Shown in pieces: positions 1 through 9,426 of a stretch of DNA of 64,000 nt. Each line of letters opens with the position of its first letter. Positions within the stretch are counted from its first letter, which is position 1. Source of the DNA: Domibacillus epiphyticus (lineage in GTDB: Bacteria > Bacillota > Bacilli > Bacillales > Domibacillaceae); the NCBI RefSeq assembly GCF_001975785.1, contig NZ_MSFI01000006.1, positions 62,001 to 126,000 of the forward strand. The letters run 5' to 3'. A program made the translations under genes and the position numbers. The notes under the pieces were generated by a model that saw only the letters and a list, made by a program, of their open reading frames with translations, was not told the origin of the DNA and searched no databases.

Positions 1-20
1 AAAGCAGGAAAAAAACCGGA

Positions 21-52
21 AAGTTCGCCTCTTTAAACAGGCGAACTTTTTT
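21..52 (+). terminator. Rho-independent terminator of an upstream gene
   Basis: A 10-bp stem (21-30 with 39-48) and an 8-nt loop are followed by a T run. It closes a gene that lies left of the window and separates it from the ABC exporter operon. Confidence 0.85.
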
Positions 53-99
53 CATATTTGCTACACTGTGAATAAGAAAAATTGGAAGAAGGAATAAGC

Positions 100-1830
100 A
101 TGAATGGTGTACTTTCATTATTAAAGCCGTACCGGTTAAAGATGGCGGCCGCCTGGGGGCTCATGCTGCTGGAGCTTGCTGTTGAGCTCGTCCTCCCGAT
201 TTTAATGGCGAAAATGATTGATGATGGGATCCTCGCCGGCGATCTGGATACGGTAATCCGGTGGGGAGCGATTATGATCGGGTTGTCTTTGTTTTCATTT
301 GCGGCCGGTATTACTAATTCGTTTATCGCGGCCCGAATCGGCCAAAACTATGGATATGATATACGGAAAAAATTAATTGAAAAAGTACAGTCTTTCTCAT
401 TTGCCCAGTACGGCCATTTCGATACATCGACACTGATTACACGCATGACAAACGACGTGACCCAGCTGCAAAATGCGGTTTTTATGAGTTTAAGAATCAT
501 GCTTCGTGCACCGCTAATGATTATTTTTGGAACAGTAATGGCCGTGTACGTTCATTTTGGATTATCGATTGTCTTGCTTATTACCGTGCCAGTCATGACG
601 ATCTTTATGTTATGGATGATGAGCCGGGGAGCTCGCATGTTTCAGCGTGTTCAAAAGAAACTCGACAAAGTGAACAGCGTGATGCGTGAAAATTTAACAG
701 GCATTCGTTTAATTAAAGCGTTTGTTCGGAGTGAGTATGAGAAAACCAGGTTTCAGCAGGCTGGAACTGCACTCATGAATGAAACAATCCGCGTCATTCG
801 CACGTTTGAAAGCATCGTTCCCATTTTATTGCTGGTGATGAATAGCAGTCTCATTTTCATTTTATGGTTCGGCTTTGTAGAGATGCAAAACGGTACGGCA
901 ACGACAGGTGAGATTGTTGCGATAATCAACTATGCGGCCCGTATCATTATTTCTTTGTCGATCTTTACGTTCATCACGATTGCGTTTGCGCGCGGGAAAG
1001 CTTCTGCCGGGCGGATCGATGAAGTATTGCAAATTGAAGAGGAGAAATTGAAGCCGGTTACAGATACGTACCCAAAAGAGGGCGCTATCGAGTTTGATCG
1101 AATCACGTTCACGTATCCTGGGGGGACGTCACCAGTTCTAAACGAGTTGACGATGACCGTTAAACGTGGGGAAATGGCGGCGATCCTCGGTGAAACAGGA
1201 TCGGGTAAATCGGCGTTATTATCGCTTATTCCGCGTTTATACGAGCCGGATTCAGGTGTGGTCTTAATAGGCGGCCGCGACATTAGCCGTATGAACATGG
1301 ATTTGCTTCGCCGTGAAATTGGCTTTGTGCCGCAGGAATCGCATCTGTTTAGCGGTTCAATACTTGACAATATTCGCTGGGGCAAAAAAGATGCGACGGA
1401 AGAAGAAGTGGTGGAAGCGGCCCGGAAAGCCCAAATTCATGAAACGATCGAAGCGCTGCCGGACGGGTACAATACAGTCATCGGTCAAAAAGGGGTGACG
1501 CTGTCAGGTGGTCAAAAGCAGCGAATATCGATTGCACGGGCACTCATTCGAAAACCGGATATTCTTCTTCTCGACGACAGTACGAGCGCACTTGATGTAA
1601 AAACAGAAACGGCATTAATCGATGCAGTGACAGAAGAAGAGTGTACGATTTTTATTGTGACTCAAAAAATTTCAACGGCGCAGCTGGCGGATCGTATTTT
1701 TATCATTGAAGATGGGAAAATATCGGTTTCCGGTACACATGCGGAACTCGCCGCTGAAGATAGTTTGTATAAACGTCTGATGGAGTCGCAGGGTAGAAAG
1801 GAAGACGCATATGAACAAACAGGGCGCTAA
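100..1830 (+). CDS. ABC exporter half-transporter, degenerate ATP-site subunit
   Basis: This 576-residue protein has an N-terminal six-helix exporter domain and a C-terminal ATPase domain, and should act in the cytoplasmic membrane as one half of a multidrug- or lipid-type exporter. Walker A (GETGSGKS) is near residues 364-371 and the signature LSGGQ near 468-472. The catalytic glutamate after Walker B is replaced by aspartate (LLLDDS) and the switch histidine by glutamine (VTQK). Those changes mark the non-catalytic site of heterodimeric exporters such as BmrCD, YfiBC or TM287/288. ATG 100 is chosen because GAAGAAGGA precedes it; an in-frame TTG at 82 has no such site. The next gene overlaps its end by 20 nt and has intact motifs, so the two very likely form one heterodimer. 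The substrate cannot be told. Confidence 0.93.
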   Translation: MNGVLSLLKPYRLKMAAAWGLMLLELAVELVLPILMAKMIDDGILAGDLDTVIRWGAIMIGLSLFSFAAGITNSFIAARIGQNYGYDIRKKLIEKVQSFSFAQYGHFDTSTLITRMTNDVTQLQNAVFMSLRIMLRAPLMIIFGTVMAVYVHFGLSIVLLITVPVMTIFMLWMMSRGARMFQRVQKKLDKVNSVMRENLTGIRLIKAFVRSEYEKTRFQQAGTALMNETIRVIRTFESIVPILLLVMNSSLIFILWFGFVEMQNGTATTGEIVAIINYAARIIISLSIFTFITIAFARGKASAGRIDEVLQIEEEKLKPVTDTYPKEGAIEFDRITFTYPGGTSPVLNELTMTVKRGEMAAILGETGSGKSALLSLIPRLYEPDSGVVLIGGRDISRMNMDLLRREIGFVPQESHLFSGSILDNIRWGKKDATEEEVVEAARKAQIHETIEALPDGYNTVIGQKGVTLSGGQKQRISIARALIRKPDILLLDDSTSALDVKTETALIDAVTEEECTIFIVTQKISTAQLADRIFIIEDGKISVSGTHAELAAEDSLYKRLMESQGRKEDAYEQTGR

Positions 1831-3544
1831 TCTGAAGACAAAGCCCAAAATAACCAATATGTCAGGTACATTGAAGCGTTTAGCCGGTTATTTAATGAAA
1901 CGAAAAGCAAAGCTGATCTTAACGATGATCATGGTTGCATTGAGCTCCGTTTTAGCACTGGCCGGCCCCTTTATAATCGGCGTTTCCATTGATGACTACA
2001 TAGCGGCAGGAGACGAGCGTGGTCTTTTATGGCTGCTTGTGGGACTCGCCTTCGTTTATATAAGCTATTCAGCAGTCATGTTTTTGCAAAACTATTGGAT
2101 GGCAGACATTGCCCAAAAGTCGGTATACGAACTGCGTGACGACTTGTTCCGTCATTTTCATATGCTGCCGATCGCCTTTTTTGATAAACGGCGTCACGGA
2201 GAATTGATGAGCAGAGTGACGAACGATATTGACAATATTAGCAGTACGCTAAATAGTACGATCATCCAAATTGGGTCAGGTGTATTGACGCTCGCTGGTT
2301 CTATCGTGGTCATGGTTTATTTAAGCCCGATTTTAACGGCTGTTACATTGATAATTATTCCACTTATGTTTTTGGGAATGAAGTGGATCACAAGCCGGAC
2401 GGGTCCAAAGTTTAAAGAACAGCAGCGTCATCTCGGTGATTTGAACGGCTTCATTGAAGAAGCCATTTCGAGCCGTCATATCGTGAAAATGTTTTCGCGG
2501 GAGGACGAAATGATCGCTGATTTTATGGAGAAGAATGGCCGTTTAAGAGAAGCTGGTTATTTGGCGCAGGCATATTCAGGGTTCATACCAAAGCTGATGA
2601 ACGTGTTGAATAATTCAAGTTTTGCCATGATCGCGCTTGCCGGAGGAATTCTTGCGCTGAAAGGACACGCAACGGTCGGGACGATTGTGATTTTCACCGA
2701 GTATGCCCGCCAGTTCACGCGTCCCCTTAATGACCTGGCAAATCAGTACAACACGCTTTTGTCTGCTGTCGCTGGGGCGGAGCGTGTATTTGACATAATG
2801 GACACAGATAAAGCGATTGACGAGTCGACAGGCGGCCATCATCACATTTTAGGAGAAGTGGTCTTTCAAGACGTGTCCTTCTCTTATGAAAAAGGGAAAG
2901 AGACACTTTCAGACGTATCATTCAGTGCGTTAAAAGGAGAAATGATTGCGCTGATTGGACCGACTGGTTCCGGTAAAACGACCATTATGAATCTGCTGGC
3001 GAGGTTTTATGAACCGGATCTCGGGTCTATCTTATTTGACGGCGTTGACAGCCGGGAGATTTCCGGATCTGATTTGCGGAGGCAGATGGGGTTCGTCCTT
3101 CAAGACACGGTGCTGTTTGAAGAAACAGTGATGGAAAACATTCGCTATGGAAGGCTGGATGCGACAGACGAGGAAGTGGTCGAAGCGGCCCGGCTTGCGA
3201 ATGCCCATGCATTTATTATGAAAATGCCGGATGGCTATGCGGCAAAATTGAGCCAGGACGGTTCAGGGATCAGTCAGGGACAGAGGCAATTAATCGCAAT
3301 TGCAAGGGCGGTATTAGCGGATCCGGTTCTATTAATATTGGATGAAGCAACAAGCAGCATCGATACAATGACAGAACTTCATATCCAAGAAGCGCTTAGT
3401 CGGCTGATGGAAGGGAGAACAAGCTTTGTCATCGCACACCGATTGAATACAATCCGTCGTGCCGATCAGGTGATTGCACTGCGCGAAGGAAGGGTTGAAG
3501 CAATTGGGACATACAAAGATGTTGTAGGGATTGAGAATGCCTAA
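1811..3544 (+). CDS. ABC exporter half-transporter, catalytic subunit
   Basis: This 577-residue membrane-fused ABC exporter subunit is the partner of the preceding gene, with which it overlaps by 20 nt. Its transmembrane domain covers roughly residues 1-320. The ATPase domain has Walker A GPTGSGKT, Walker B LLILDEATSS with the catalytic glutamate, and the switch histidine (IAHR). Its own signature motif is altered (ISQGQ instead of LSGGQ). In a heterodimer the canonical site is built from this subunit's Walker motifs and the other subunit's good LSGGQ, while the second site is doubly impaired, as in known asymmetric exporters. ATG 1811 has AAAGGAAG upstream. A terminator follows directly. The B. 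subtilis counterpart could be YfiC or BmrD; I cannot decide, so no symbol is given. Confidence 0.93.
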   Translation: MNKQGANLKTKPKITNMSGTLKRLAGYLMKRKAKLILTMIMVALSSVLALAGPFIIGVSIDDYIAAGDERGLLWLLVGLAFVYISYSAVMFLQNYWMADIAQKSVYELRDDLFRHFHMLPIAFFDKRRHGELMSRVTNDIDNISSTLNSTIIQIGSGVLTLAGSIVVMVYLSPILTAVTLIIIPLMFLGMKWITSRTGPKFKEQQRHLGDLNGFIEEAISSRHIVKMFSREDEMIADFMEKNGRLREAGYLAQAYSGFIPKLMNVLNNSSFAMIALAGGILALKGHATVGTIVIFTEYARQFTRPLNDLANQYNTLLSAVAGAERVFDIMDTDKAIDESTGGHHHILGEVVFQDVSFSYEKGKETLSDVSFSALKGEMIALIGPTGSGKTTIMNLLARFYEPDLGSILFDGVDSREISGSDLRRQMGFVLQDTVLFEETVMENIRYGRLDATDEEVVEAARLANAHAFIMKMPDGYAAKLSQDGSGISQGQRQLIAIARAVLADPVLLILDEATSSIDTMTELHIQEALSRLMEGRTSFVIAHRLNTIRRADQVIALREGRVEAIGTYKDVVGIENA

Positions 3545-3572
3545 GGAACAAAAAGAGCTAAAGGTACAAAAG

Positions 3573-3600
3573 AGGCACCGGAACGATTCCGGTGCCTTTT
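3573..3600. terminator. Bidirectional terminator between the exporter operon and the convergent gene
   Basis: An 11-bp GC-rich stem (3573-3583 with 3587-3597) ends in TTTT on the plus strand. A-rich sequence upstream provides a T-rich tail on the minus strand. Confidence 0.85.
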
Positions 3601-3605
3601 GTCTA

Positions 3606-4022
3606 TTATAAATCAAGTGATTGCGGGGGTTCGCCATTTTTATTCATTAATCGAATCTGCTCCGGATTGATTTGTAAAATGAGCAGCCTTGGATCCTCAG
3701 GACCGTCAAACCAGGGCTCAAGATGTGGATTCCACACTTTTTCCCTCATGCTTTGATCATCCGATTCGATAATTTTTCCTTCTATTTCTACATAAGAATC
3801 GCCAAATCCTTCTCCTTCATAACCCAGCAATATGTGGGTGTATGGATTTTGTTCAATGTCTTCTGTTTTGTGCGTGTCTTTGCTCGTCACGGTGTACAGC
3901 GTCAAACTATCATTAAAAAACGTCATGTAGCGTGAACGGGGTTTATTGCCATGGATCGTAGCCATCGTTCCAACCCGGCTTTCTTTTAATATCGTTAAAA
4001 TCTCGTCTTTAAGTTGACTCAT
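3606..4022 (-). CDS. Pyridoxamine 5'-phosphate oxidase-like general stress protein (YdaG family)
   Basis: This 138-residue soluble protein has the split-barrel flavin-binding fold of the pyridoxamine-phosphate-oxidase-like general stress protein 26 group. The length and the N-terminal pattern (repeat of short strands after ILKESRVGTMATI) match B. subtilis YdaG of about 140 residues. Such proteins usually bind FMN or F420-like cofactors, but the substrate is unknown. The ATG is preceded by AAGGAG ten bases upstream. A sigma-B-like promoter at 4050-4075 suits a general stress role. The gene is monocistronic, convergent with the ABC exporter, and shares its terminator. Confidence 0.85.
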   Translation of the reverse strand: MSQLKDEILTILKESRVGTMATIHGNKPRSRYMTFFNDSLTLYTVTSKDTHKTEDIEQNPYTHILLGYEGEGFGDSYVEIEGKIIESDDQSMREKVWNPHLEPWFDGPEDPRLLILQINPEQIRLMNKNGEPPQSLDL

Positions 4023-4049
4023 TCTGACTCATCTCCTTGTGGTATTTAC

Positions 4050-4075
4050 TATTCCTTTTCATGGATTTTTTAAAC
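4050..4075 (-). promoter_or_regulatory. Candidate sigma-B promoter of the YdaG-like gene
   Basis: Read on the minus strand, GTTTAA (4075-4070), a 14-nt spacer and GGAATA (4055-4050) fit the general-stress consensus GTTTAA-N12-15-GGGTAT closely. The spacing to the start codon leaves a leader of about 20 nt. Confidence 0.6.
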
Positions 4076-4161
4076 ATGATATGATGAACCAAAAAGGTGG
4101 AACTCGAGCAGGAGTTGAAAGAAGCGGCGCGCCGTTGTAAGATGAAGGGTATTGTTTTGAA

Positions 4162-4437
4162 GTGAATGAACCGTTATACGGTCTTGATGTTCATAGGAAG
4201 ACAAGTTTTGTTGATCATAGGCAAGAGAAAATGGTTATACTTTCGATTGACGGAAACGAAATGCTGTATGGTCCGTCTGTCCTAGAATGGGAAATGGCGT
4301 TTTATTATACTGATGAACCCGTTCACATTTATTTGCTTGAAAACTATATTTGGCATGATATATTGGTCAACAGGATTGTAAAAGAAAAAGTAATGGAAAC
4401 GTGGATTTCCAGAGAGCGCGATGAATTTTTTCAATAA
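4162..4437 (+). CDS. Hypothetical protein, possibly the 3' part of a frameshifted gene
   Basis: A GTG at 4162 opens a 91-codon frame that I do not recognise. It is rich in aromatic and acidic residues, has no membrane segment, and ends 16 bases before rlmD. A second frame begins at GTG 4097, reads 22 codons (KEAARRCKMKGIVLK at its end) and stops at 4163-4165, overlapping this GTG. The two pieces would join into one smooth protein of about 113 residues if a single base were inserted near 4160. There is no good ribosome binding site in front of 4162. It may therefore be a frameshifted gene, a sequencing error, or a translationally coupled pair. Confidence 0.5.
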   Translation: MNEPLYGLDVHRKTSFVDHRQEKMVILSIDGNEMLYGPSVLEWEMAFYYTDEPVHIYLLENYIWHDILVNRIVKEKVMETWISRERDEFFQ

Positions 4438-4453
4438 TTGAGGGGGAGTAATT

Positions 4454-5827
4454 GTGGCAAAGATTCAAGCCCCGGTAAAAATGAAAGACGTACTGCACGT
4501 CACGTTTACCGATTTAACACATGAAGGAAAAGCGGTGGCAAAGGTAGATGGCTATCCGCTGTTTGTCGAAGGTGCACTGCCGGATGAAACTGGCGAAATT
4601 GAAGTGACAAAATTGAACAAAGGGTACGGTTTTGCGAAACTGGTTCGTTTAGACAAAACAGTGCCGGAACGCCAGGAACCGCCATGTCGTGTGTATGATG
4701 AGTGCGGCGGCTGCCAGCTGCAGCATATGACGTATGAAGGCCAGTTGAACATGAAGTATAACCAGGTTCGAAATGTAATGAACCGGATCGCGAAGATGCC
4801 AGATGTCCCGGTTCATCCCGTGCTTGGCATGGAAGATTCGTGGCGCTACCGGAATAAAGCGCAGGTGCCAGTTGGGCTGTCAGGTGGGAGCATTGTTGCC
4901 GGGTTTTATAAAAAGAGAAGTCATGAGATTATCGATATGAACGAGTGCTTAATCCAGCACGAACAAAGCGACGAGATCATCCAAAAAGTAAAAGATGTAT
5001 GTGCAGCAAATGGGGTGATGCCGTATGATGAAAAGCGTCATAAAGGCGTTATCCGCCACGTTATGGCGCGGATCGGCTATCAGACCGGTGAAAAAATGGC
5101 TGTCTTAATCACAAGGACAGCTGATTTGCCAAACAAAGAGGCCATTATTAAAGGAATCCGTGATGCTGTCCCTGGTATTACGTCGATTGTTCAAAACGTC
5201 AATCCGGATAAAACAAACGTCATTTTTGGGAATCAAACACGGACATTATACGGAGAAGATGTTATTTATGATACGATCGGCGATGTGAAATTTGCAATTT
5301 CTGCGCGCTCGTTTTATCAGGTGAACCCGGTACAGACGGAAGTGCTGTATGGAAAGGCGCTTGAGTATGCTGAGTTGACGGGAAATGAAGTGGTCATCGA
5401 TGCATACTGCGGCATCGGAACCATTTCATTGTTTTTAGCGAAAAAGGCAAAAGAAGTGTATGGCGTTGAAATTGTCCCGCAGGCAATTGAAGACGCGAAG
5501 AAAAACGCGGAGCTGAATGGCATTAAAAATGCTGCGTTTGAAGCAGGGAAAGCAGAAGAAGTCATCCCAGCTTGGCATAAGCAAGGAATTCGTCCGGATG
5601 TCATCGTCGTCGATCCCCCGAGAAAAGGATGCGATGAAGCACTTTTACAGACGATTCTAGATATGAAACCGAAACGCGTTGTATATGTTTCCTGCAACCC
5701 GGGCACTCTTGCCCGTGACTTGCGGACGCTTGAAGACGGCGGATACAAAACACGCGAAGTGCAGCCAGTTGACATGTTTCCGCAAACCGTGCACGTAGAA
5801 GCAGTGGCGGTGCTGACACTATATTAG
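4454..5827 (+). CDS. 23S rRNA (uracil-C5)-methyltransferase, RlmD/RlmCD family
   Basis: This SAM-dependent enzyme of 457 residues methylates uracils of 23S rRNA. An N-terminal TRAM RNA-binding domain (about residues 8-65) is followed by the iron-sulfur cysteines C-x5-C-x2-C ([10 protein letters not shown]), with a fourth candidate cysteine in NECLIQ. The C-terminal methyltransferase domain holds the SAM loop [21 protein letters not shown], and the nucleophile cysteine in [15 protein letters not shown] 4454 is preceded by AGGGGGAG. B. subtilis has two such proteins (YefA/RlmCD and YfjO), and which one this matches is not clear. It ends in a strong terminator and is probably transcribed alone or with the small gene before it. 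Confidence 0.93.
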   Translation: MAKIQAPVKMKDVLHVTFTDLTHEGKAVAKVDGYPLFVEGALPDETGEIEVTKLNKGYGFAKLVRLDKTVPERQEPPCRVYDECGGCQLQHMTYEGQLNMKYNQVRNVMNRIAKMPDVPVHPVLGMEDSWRYRNKAQVPVGLSGGSIVAGFYKKRSHEIIDMNECLIQHEQSDEIIQKVKDVCAANGVMPYDEKRHKGVIRHVMARIGYQTGEKMAVLITRTADLPNKEAIIKGIRDAVPGITSIVQNVNPDKTNVIFGNQTRTLYGEDVIYDTIGDVKFAISARSFYQVNPVQTEVLYGKALEYAELTGNEVVIDAYCGIGTISLFLAKKAKEVYGVEIVPQAIEDAKKNAELNGIKNAAFEAGKAEEVIPAWHKQGIRPDVIVVDPPRKGCDEALLQTILDMKPKRVVYVSCNPGTLARDLRTLEDGGYKTREVQPVDMFPQTVHVEAVAVLTLY

Positions 5828-5841
5828 AATTAACATAAAGA

Positions 5842-5870
5842 AAAGCCTCTTCACGATGAAGAGGCTTTTT
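5842..5870 (+). terminator. Terminator after the rRNA methyltransferase
   Basis: A 12-bp perfect stem (5842-5853 with 5857-5868) with a 3-nt loop runs into T residues. Confidence 0.9.
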
Positions 5871-5977
5871 GACGTTTCCGAAAAGAGGAGGGGCGTCATT
5901 AAATTTCTAAAAAAGCATATATGGTCTTTAAATGGGAACACTACTAAGTAACGATTTTAAAATGGGAGGACTAACTT

Positions 5978-7651
5978 TTGACTACTGCTGAAAATAAATT
6001 ATCGATATTCGCTTTAGGCGGTTTGAATGAAGTCGGGAAAAATATGTACGCGGTACAATATGAAAACGATATTGTGGTCATCGACTGTGGTTCCAAGTTT
6101 CCAGATGAAAGCTTATTAGGCATTGATTTGATTATCCCGGATATTACATACTTAAAGGAAAATAAGGACAAGATCCGGGCGTTAATTGTCACCCATGGAC
6201 ATGAAGATCATATTGGCGGTATTCCTTATTTATTAAAACAATTAAATATGCCCATTTATGCTACGCGATTAACGCTTGGTTTAATTGAGATTAAGTTAAA
6301 TGAACATGGGCTTCTTAGAGACACAAAGCTAGTTCCGATTCACTCCGATTCGAGTATTGAGTTAGGAACGTTCAAGCTGACTTTTTTTAAAACGAACCAC
6401 AGTATTCCTGATTGCCTGGGTGTTGCTTTTCATACACCTGAAGGGACAGTCGTCCATACCGGTGACTTCAAATTTGATTTAACGCCAGTGAATGATCACT
6501 ATCCGGATATTCATAAAATGGCCGAATTGGGCAAGAACGGTGTGTTGGCGCTTTTATCAGAAAGTACGAATGCGGAACGTCCAGGATTTACGCCATCAGA
6601 AAAGCTTGTAGGCGAGCATCTTGAAGAAGCATTTACCAAAGCGGACGGAAAAGTGTTCGTCTCGACTTTCGCATCAAACGTTCATCGCGTGCAGCAAGTA
6701 GTGGATGCCGCGATCAAAACCAATCGAAAGCTTGCATTGCTTGGCCGAAGTATGGTGAATGTTGTTTCAGTTGCAATGGAACTTGGTTATTTGAAGATGC
6801 CGGATGATATGTTAATTGAGACAAATGAAGTAAACGAGCTGGCACCGGAAAGAGTTGCAATTCTGTGCACCGGAAGCCAGGGAGAGCCCATGGCCGCTTT
6901 ATCCCGTCTGTCTAATTCAAAATATCGCCAGGTTGAAATTTTGCCGGGCGATACCGTCATCTTCTCTTCCACACCAATCCCGGGAAATGAACGGAACGTT
7001 GCACGCATTATAGATAATTTATTTCTGTTAGGGGCTAAAGTGATCTACGGATCTGGAACTGCCACAGGTATGCATGTTTCCGGACATGCATACCAGGAGG
7101 AATTAAAATTAATGATTACATTAATGAAACCGAAGTACTTTATTCCCATTCACGGGGAATATAGAATGCTGCATCAGCACCGCGTGCTCGCCGAATCGGT
7201 TGGTGTGAAGAAGGAAAATATTTTCGTGATAAAAAATGGCGAAGTAGTCGATATAACCAATTCGGAAGCCCGTCAAACCCGTAGAATACCTGGGGGGAAC
7301 ATATTTGTTGACGGTTTAGGGATTGGGGACGTGGGGGACATTGTTTTACGTGATCGTAAACAACTTTCTGAGGATGGGATGCTGATCATCGTTATTACCT
7401 TAAGTAAAAAGGAAAACAAAATTATTTCCGGTCCGGATACGATATCTCGTGGATTTGTGTATGCCCGCCAGTCGGAAGAGCTGCTTAATGATGTGAACCA
7501 GCTCGTTAAAAAGACCATTAACAAATTACAAGAAGAGAATGTCACCCAATGGAAGGTGATGAAACAAAGTGTAAAAGAATCGACCGGGAAATTTTTATAT
7601 GCTCAAACAAAGAGACGCCCCATGATTGTTCCGATCATCATTGAAGTTTAA
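5978..7651 (+). CDS. Ribonuclease J family exo/endoribonuclease
   Basis: This 557-residue metallo-beta-lactamase/beta-CASP ribonuclease takes part in RNA 5'-end maturation and decay. The zinc motif THGHEDHIGG (about residues 72-81) is of the catalytically complete J1 type, unlike J2 of B. subtilis, which reads HGHDEN. The beta-CASP segment contains STFASNVHR and LCTGSQGEPM; HVSGHA and PIHGEYRM follow, and the C-terminal domain ends in KTKRRPM-like sequence. The start is TTG 5978 with GGGAGGA seven bases upstream. It is not preceded by rpoY (ykzG), the usual neighbour of rnjA, so it may be a further paralogue. It is monocistronic between two terminators. Confidence 0.92.
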   Translation: MTTAENKLSIFALGGLNEVGKNMYAVQYENDIVVIDCGSKFPDESLLGIDLIIPDITYLKENKDKIRALIVTHGHEDHIGGIPYLLKQLNMPIYATRLTLGLIEIKLNEHGLLRDTKLVPIHSDSSIELGTFKLTFFKTNHSIPDCLGVAFHTPEGTVVHTGDFKFDLTPVNDHYPDIHKMAELGKNGVLALLSESTNAERPGFTPSEKLVGEHLEEAFTKADGKVFVSTFASNVHRVQQVVDAAIKTNRKLALLGRSMVNVVSVAMELGYLKMPDDMLIETNEVNELAPERVAILCTGSQGEPMAALSRLSNSKYRQVEILPGDTVIFSSTPIPGNERNVARIIDNLFLLGAKVIYGSGTATGMHVSGHAYQEELKLMITLMKPKYFIPIHGEYRMLHQHRVLAESVGVKKENIFVIKNGEVVDITNSEARQTRRIPGGNIFVDGLGIGDVGDIVLRDRKQLSEDGMLIIVITLSKKENKIISGPDTISRGFVYARQSEELLNDVNQLVKKTINKLQEENVTQWKVMKQSVKESTGKFLYAQTKRRPMIVPIIIEV

Positions 7652-7673
7652 ATAATAAACAAGACACAGACAG

Positions 7674-7703
7674 GAAGCCTCTTAGGTTTAAGGAGGCTTT
7701 TAT
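7674..7703 (+). terminator. Terminator after the RNase J gene
   Basis: A stem of about 10 bp with one bulge (AAGCCTC-TTA pairing TAAGGAGGCTT) leads into TTTTATTG. Confidence 0.75.
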
Positions 7704-8062
7704 TGTTTTCTGAAGTTCAGGAATACTTGCGCTAAATAAAGGAAAACGAAAAATTCTTATTGTTCTTAAAACGTTACTATTTTCTTTTTCAGGAGTCTTT
7801 TAAAAAATTATAGAATAAGATAAAATTTAATTATAAATTTTTTGCGTCAACGCGTTAAAGTGTTGGTGCGAAGAGTTTTAGATTTGCGTAATAAGACGCA
7901 GAAAAATACATACGAATGGATTGCTTTTCTCAAAATTGTACGAATATTCAGGGGATGGTTAACCCATAAACAAAGTAAAAAAGGGGGATCGGAAGCAATA
8001 CATAACAGAGTGACAAGAAAGGGTAACACTACATTCTTAATAAACAATGGGAGTGAAAAGAC
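7704..8062 (+). other. Intergenic leader of the tryptophanase-like pseudogene, no gene supported
   Basis: This AT-rich stretch contains long T runs near 7790 and 7845 and open frames without a convincing ribosome binding site. A 74-codon frame at 7842-8066 and a 17-codon frame at 7916-7969 were considered and not accepted. The ribosome binding site of the pseudogene (GGGAGTG) lies at the right edge, near 8049-8055. Confidence 0.5.
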
Positions 8063-9396
8063 ATGACAAACATAAAATTTTATTCGGGTGAATGTACGGC
8101 TAGAGATGCACAAAGTACGGATTGTACAAAAATTAAACTTGCCGCCAATTGAACGCCGCCTGGAAGCGATGAAGGAGGCGGGTTTTAATACATTTTTATT
8201 GAAAAATCGCGATATGGACATGCTTACAGATAGCGGCGTAAATGCGATGAGTGATAAGCAGCAGGCTGCAATGCTGGAGGCAGATGACAGCTATGCGGGG
8301 TCTGAAACATTTACAAAATTGGAAAATAAAATTGAAGAAATTTTCGGTAAAGAATACTTCCTGCCAACACACCAGGGAAGAGCATGTGAAAATATTATTT
8401 CTCAAGCATTTGTGAAGCAAGGGTCGATCGTTCCGATGAACTACCATTTTACGACGACAAAAGCTCATATTGTGTTAAATGGCGGCACAGTAGATGAAAT
8501 TTTTATTGATGAAGCCTTGAACTTAACTAGTGACAATCTTTTTAAAGGCAATATGGATCTTGCCAAACTGAAGGACATTATTGAAACAAATGGCGCTGAA
8601 AAAATCGCTTTTGTCCGTTTGGAGGCAGGGACAAATTTAATTGGCGGACAGCCATTTGCCCTTGAAAATATGCGTGAGGTTCGAAAAGTGTGCGATGAAT
8701 TTGGTCTTATGCTCATTTTAGATGCCAGCCTTTTAGCGGATAATCTTTATTTTATTAAAGAGCGGGAAGAAAGCTGCAAAGACATGAGCATTCGGGAAAT
8801 TACCCGTGCGATCGCGGATCTTTCCGATATTATTTATTTTTCTGCGCGTAAACTCGGTCGTGCACGTGGTGGCGGCATTTGTACAAATAATAAAGACATT
8901 TATATGAAAATGCGTGAATACATTACTCTTTATGAAGGATTCCTTACATATGGAGGGATGCCGGTTGGTGTTCCTGTCGTCACGCCATCTGGCGGTTTAG
9001 GCTGCCATATTAACTCGATGGAATTCGTCGATCATATTCCGCAAAATGAATATCCGGCAGGTGCTCTTGTTGCAGCTCTTTATATCGTAAGCGGTGTACG
9101 AGGAATGGAAAGAGGAACCTTATCAGAACAAAGGGATGAAAATGGCAATGAAACATTATCCCATATGGAACTGGTTCGTCTCGCTATGCCTCGCCGTGTC
9201 TTTACTCTTTCCCAAGTTAAATACGCGGTTGACCGGATAGCATGGCTGTATGAAAACCGTCAATTGATTGGTGGATTGAAGTTTGTCGAAGAACCGAATG
9301 TGCTGCGTTTCTTCTTTAGGAAAATTAACAAGTTCTTCAGAATGGGAAACAGAATTAGCAGCCAAGTTCCGGGCGGATTTTGGCGACAGTCTGTAA
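8063..9396 (+). pseudogene. Decayed tryptophanase / beta-eliminating lyase (PLP-dependent)
   Basis: The longest frame (8088-9407, 439 codons) is clearly a tryptophanase or tyrosine phenol-lyase relative. It shows LTDSG-NAMSD, PTHQGR, YHFTTT, GGQP, the PLP lysine region SARKLG, and YEGFLTYGGM. It carries several lesions. The well-placed ATG at 8063 (GGGAGTG upstream) is in a different frame, so a shift lies between 8063 and about 8120. Two residues seem absent before MDMLTDSG. Near 8960-8970 about 36 residues expected after TYGGM are missing in frame. Near 9330 a frameshift turns the usual C-terminus into unrelated sequence; the other frame reads SSEWETELAAKF and ends at 9396 with DFGDSL. Activity is very unlikely. 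The family cleaves C-N or C-S bonds of tryptophan, tyrosine or cysteine. Confidence 0.85.
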
Positions 9397-9426
9397 TTCG
9401 TAGTTAAATAATAAGAGTAAAGTAAA

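Noticed and set aside
7916-7969. 17-codon frame ending in proline before a stop, upstream of the tryptophanase-like pseudogene, resembling a TnaC-type leader
   Set aside because: No ribosome binding site and no conserved tryptophan or arginine-proline end; too little to claim a leader peptide.
7842-8066. 74-codon frame before the pseudogene
   Set aside because: Starts at TTG without a Shine-Dalgarno sequence in AT-rich leader DNA and has no recognisable protein features.
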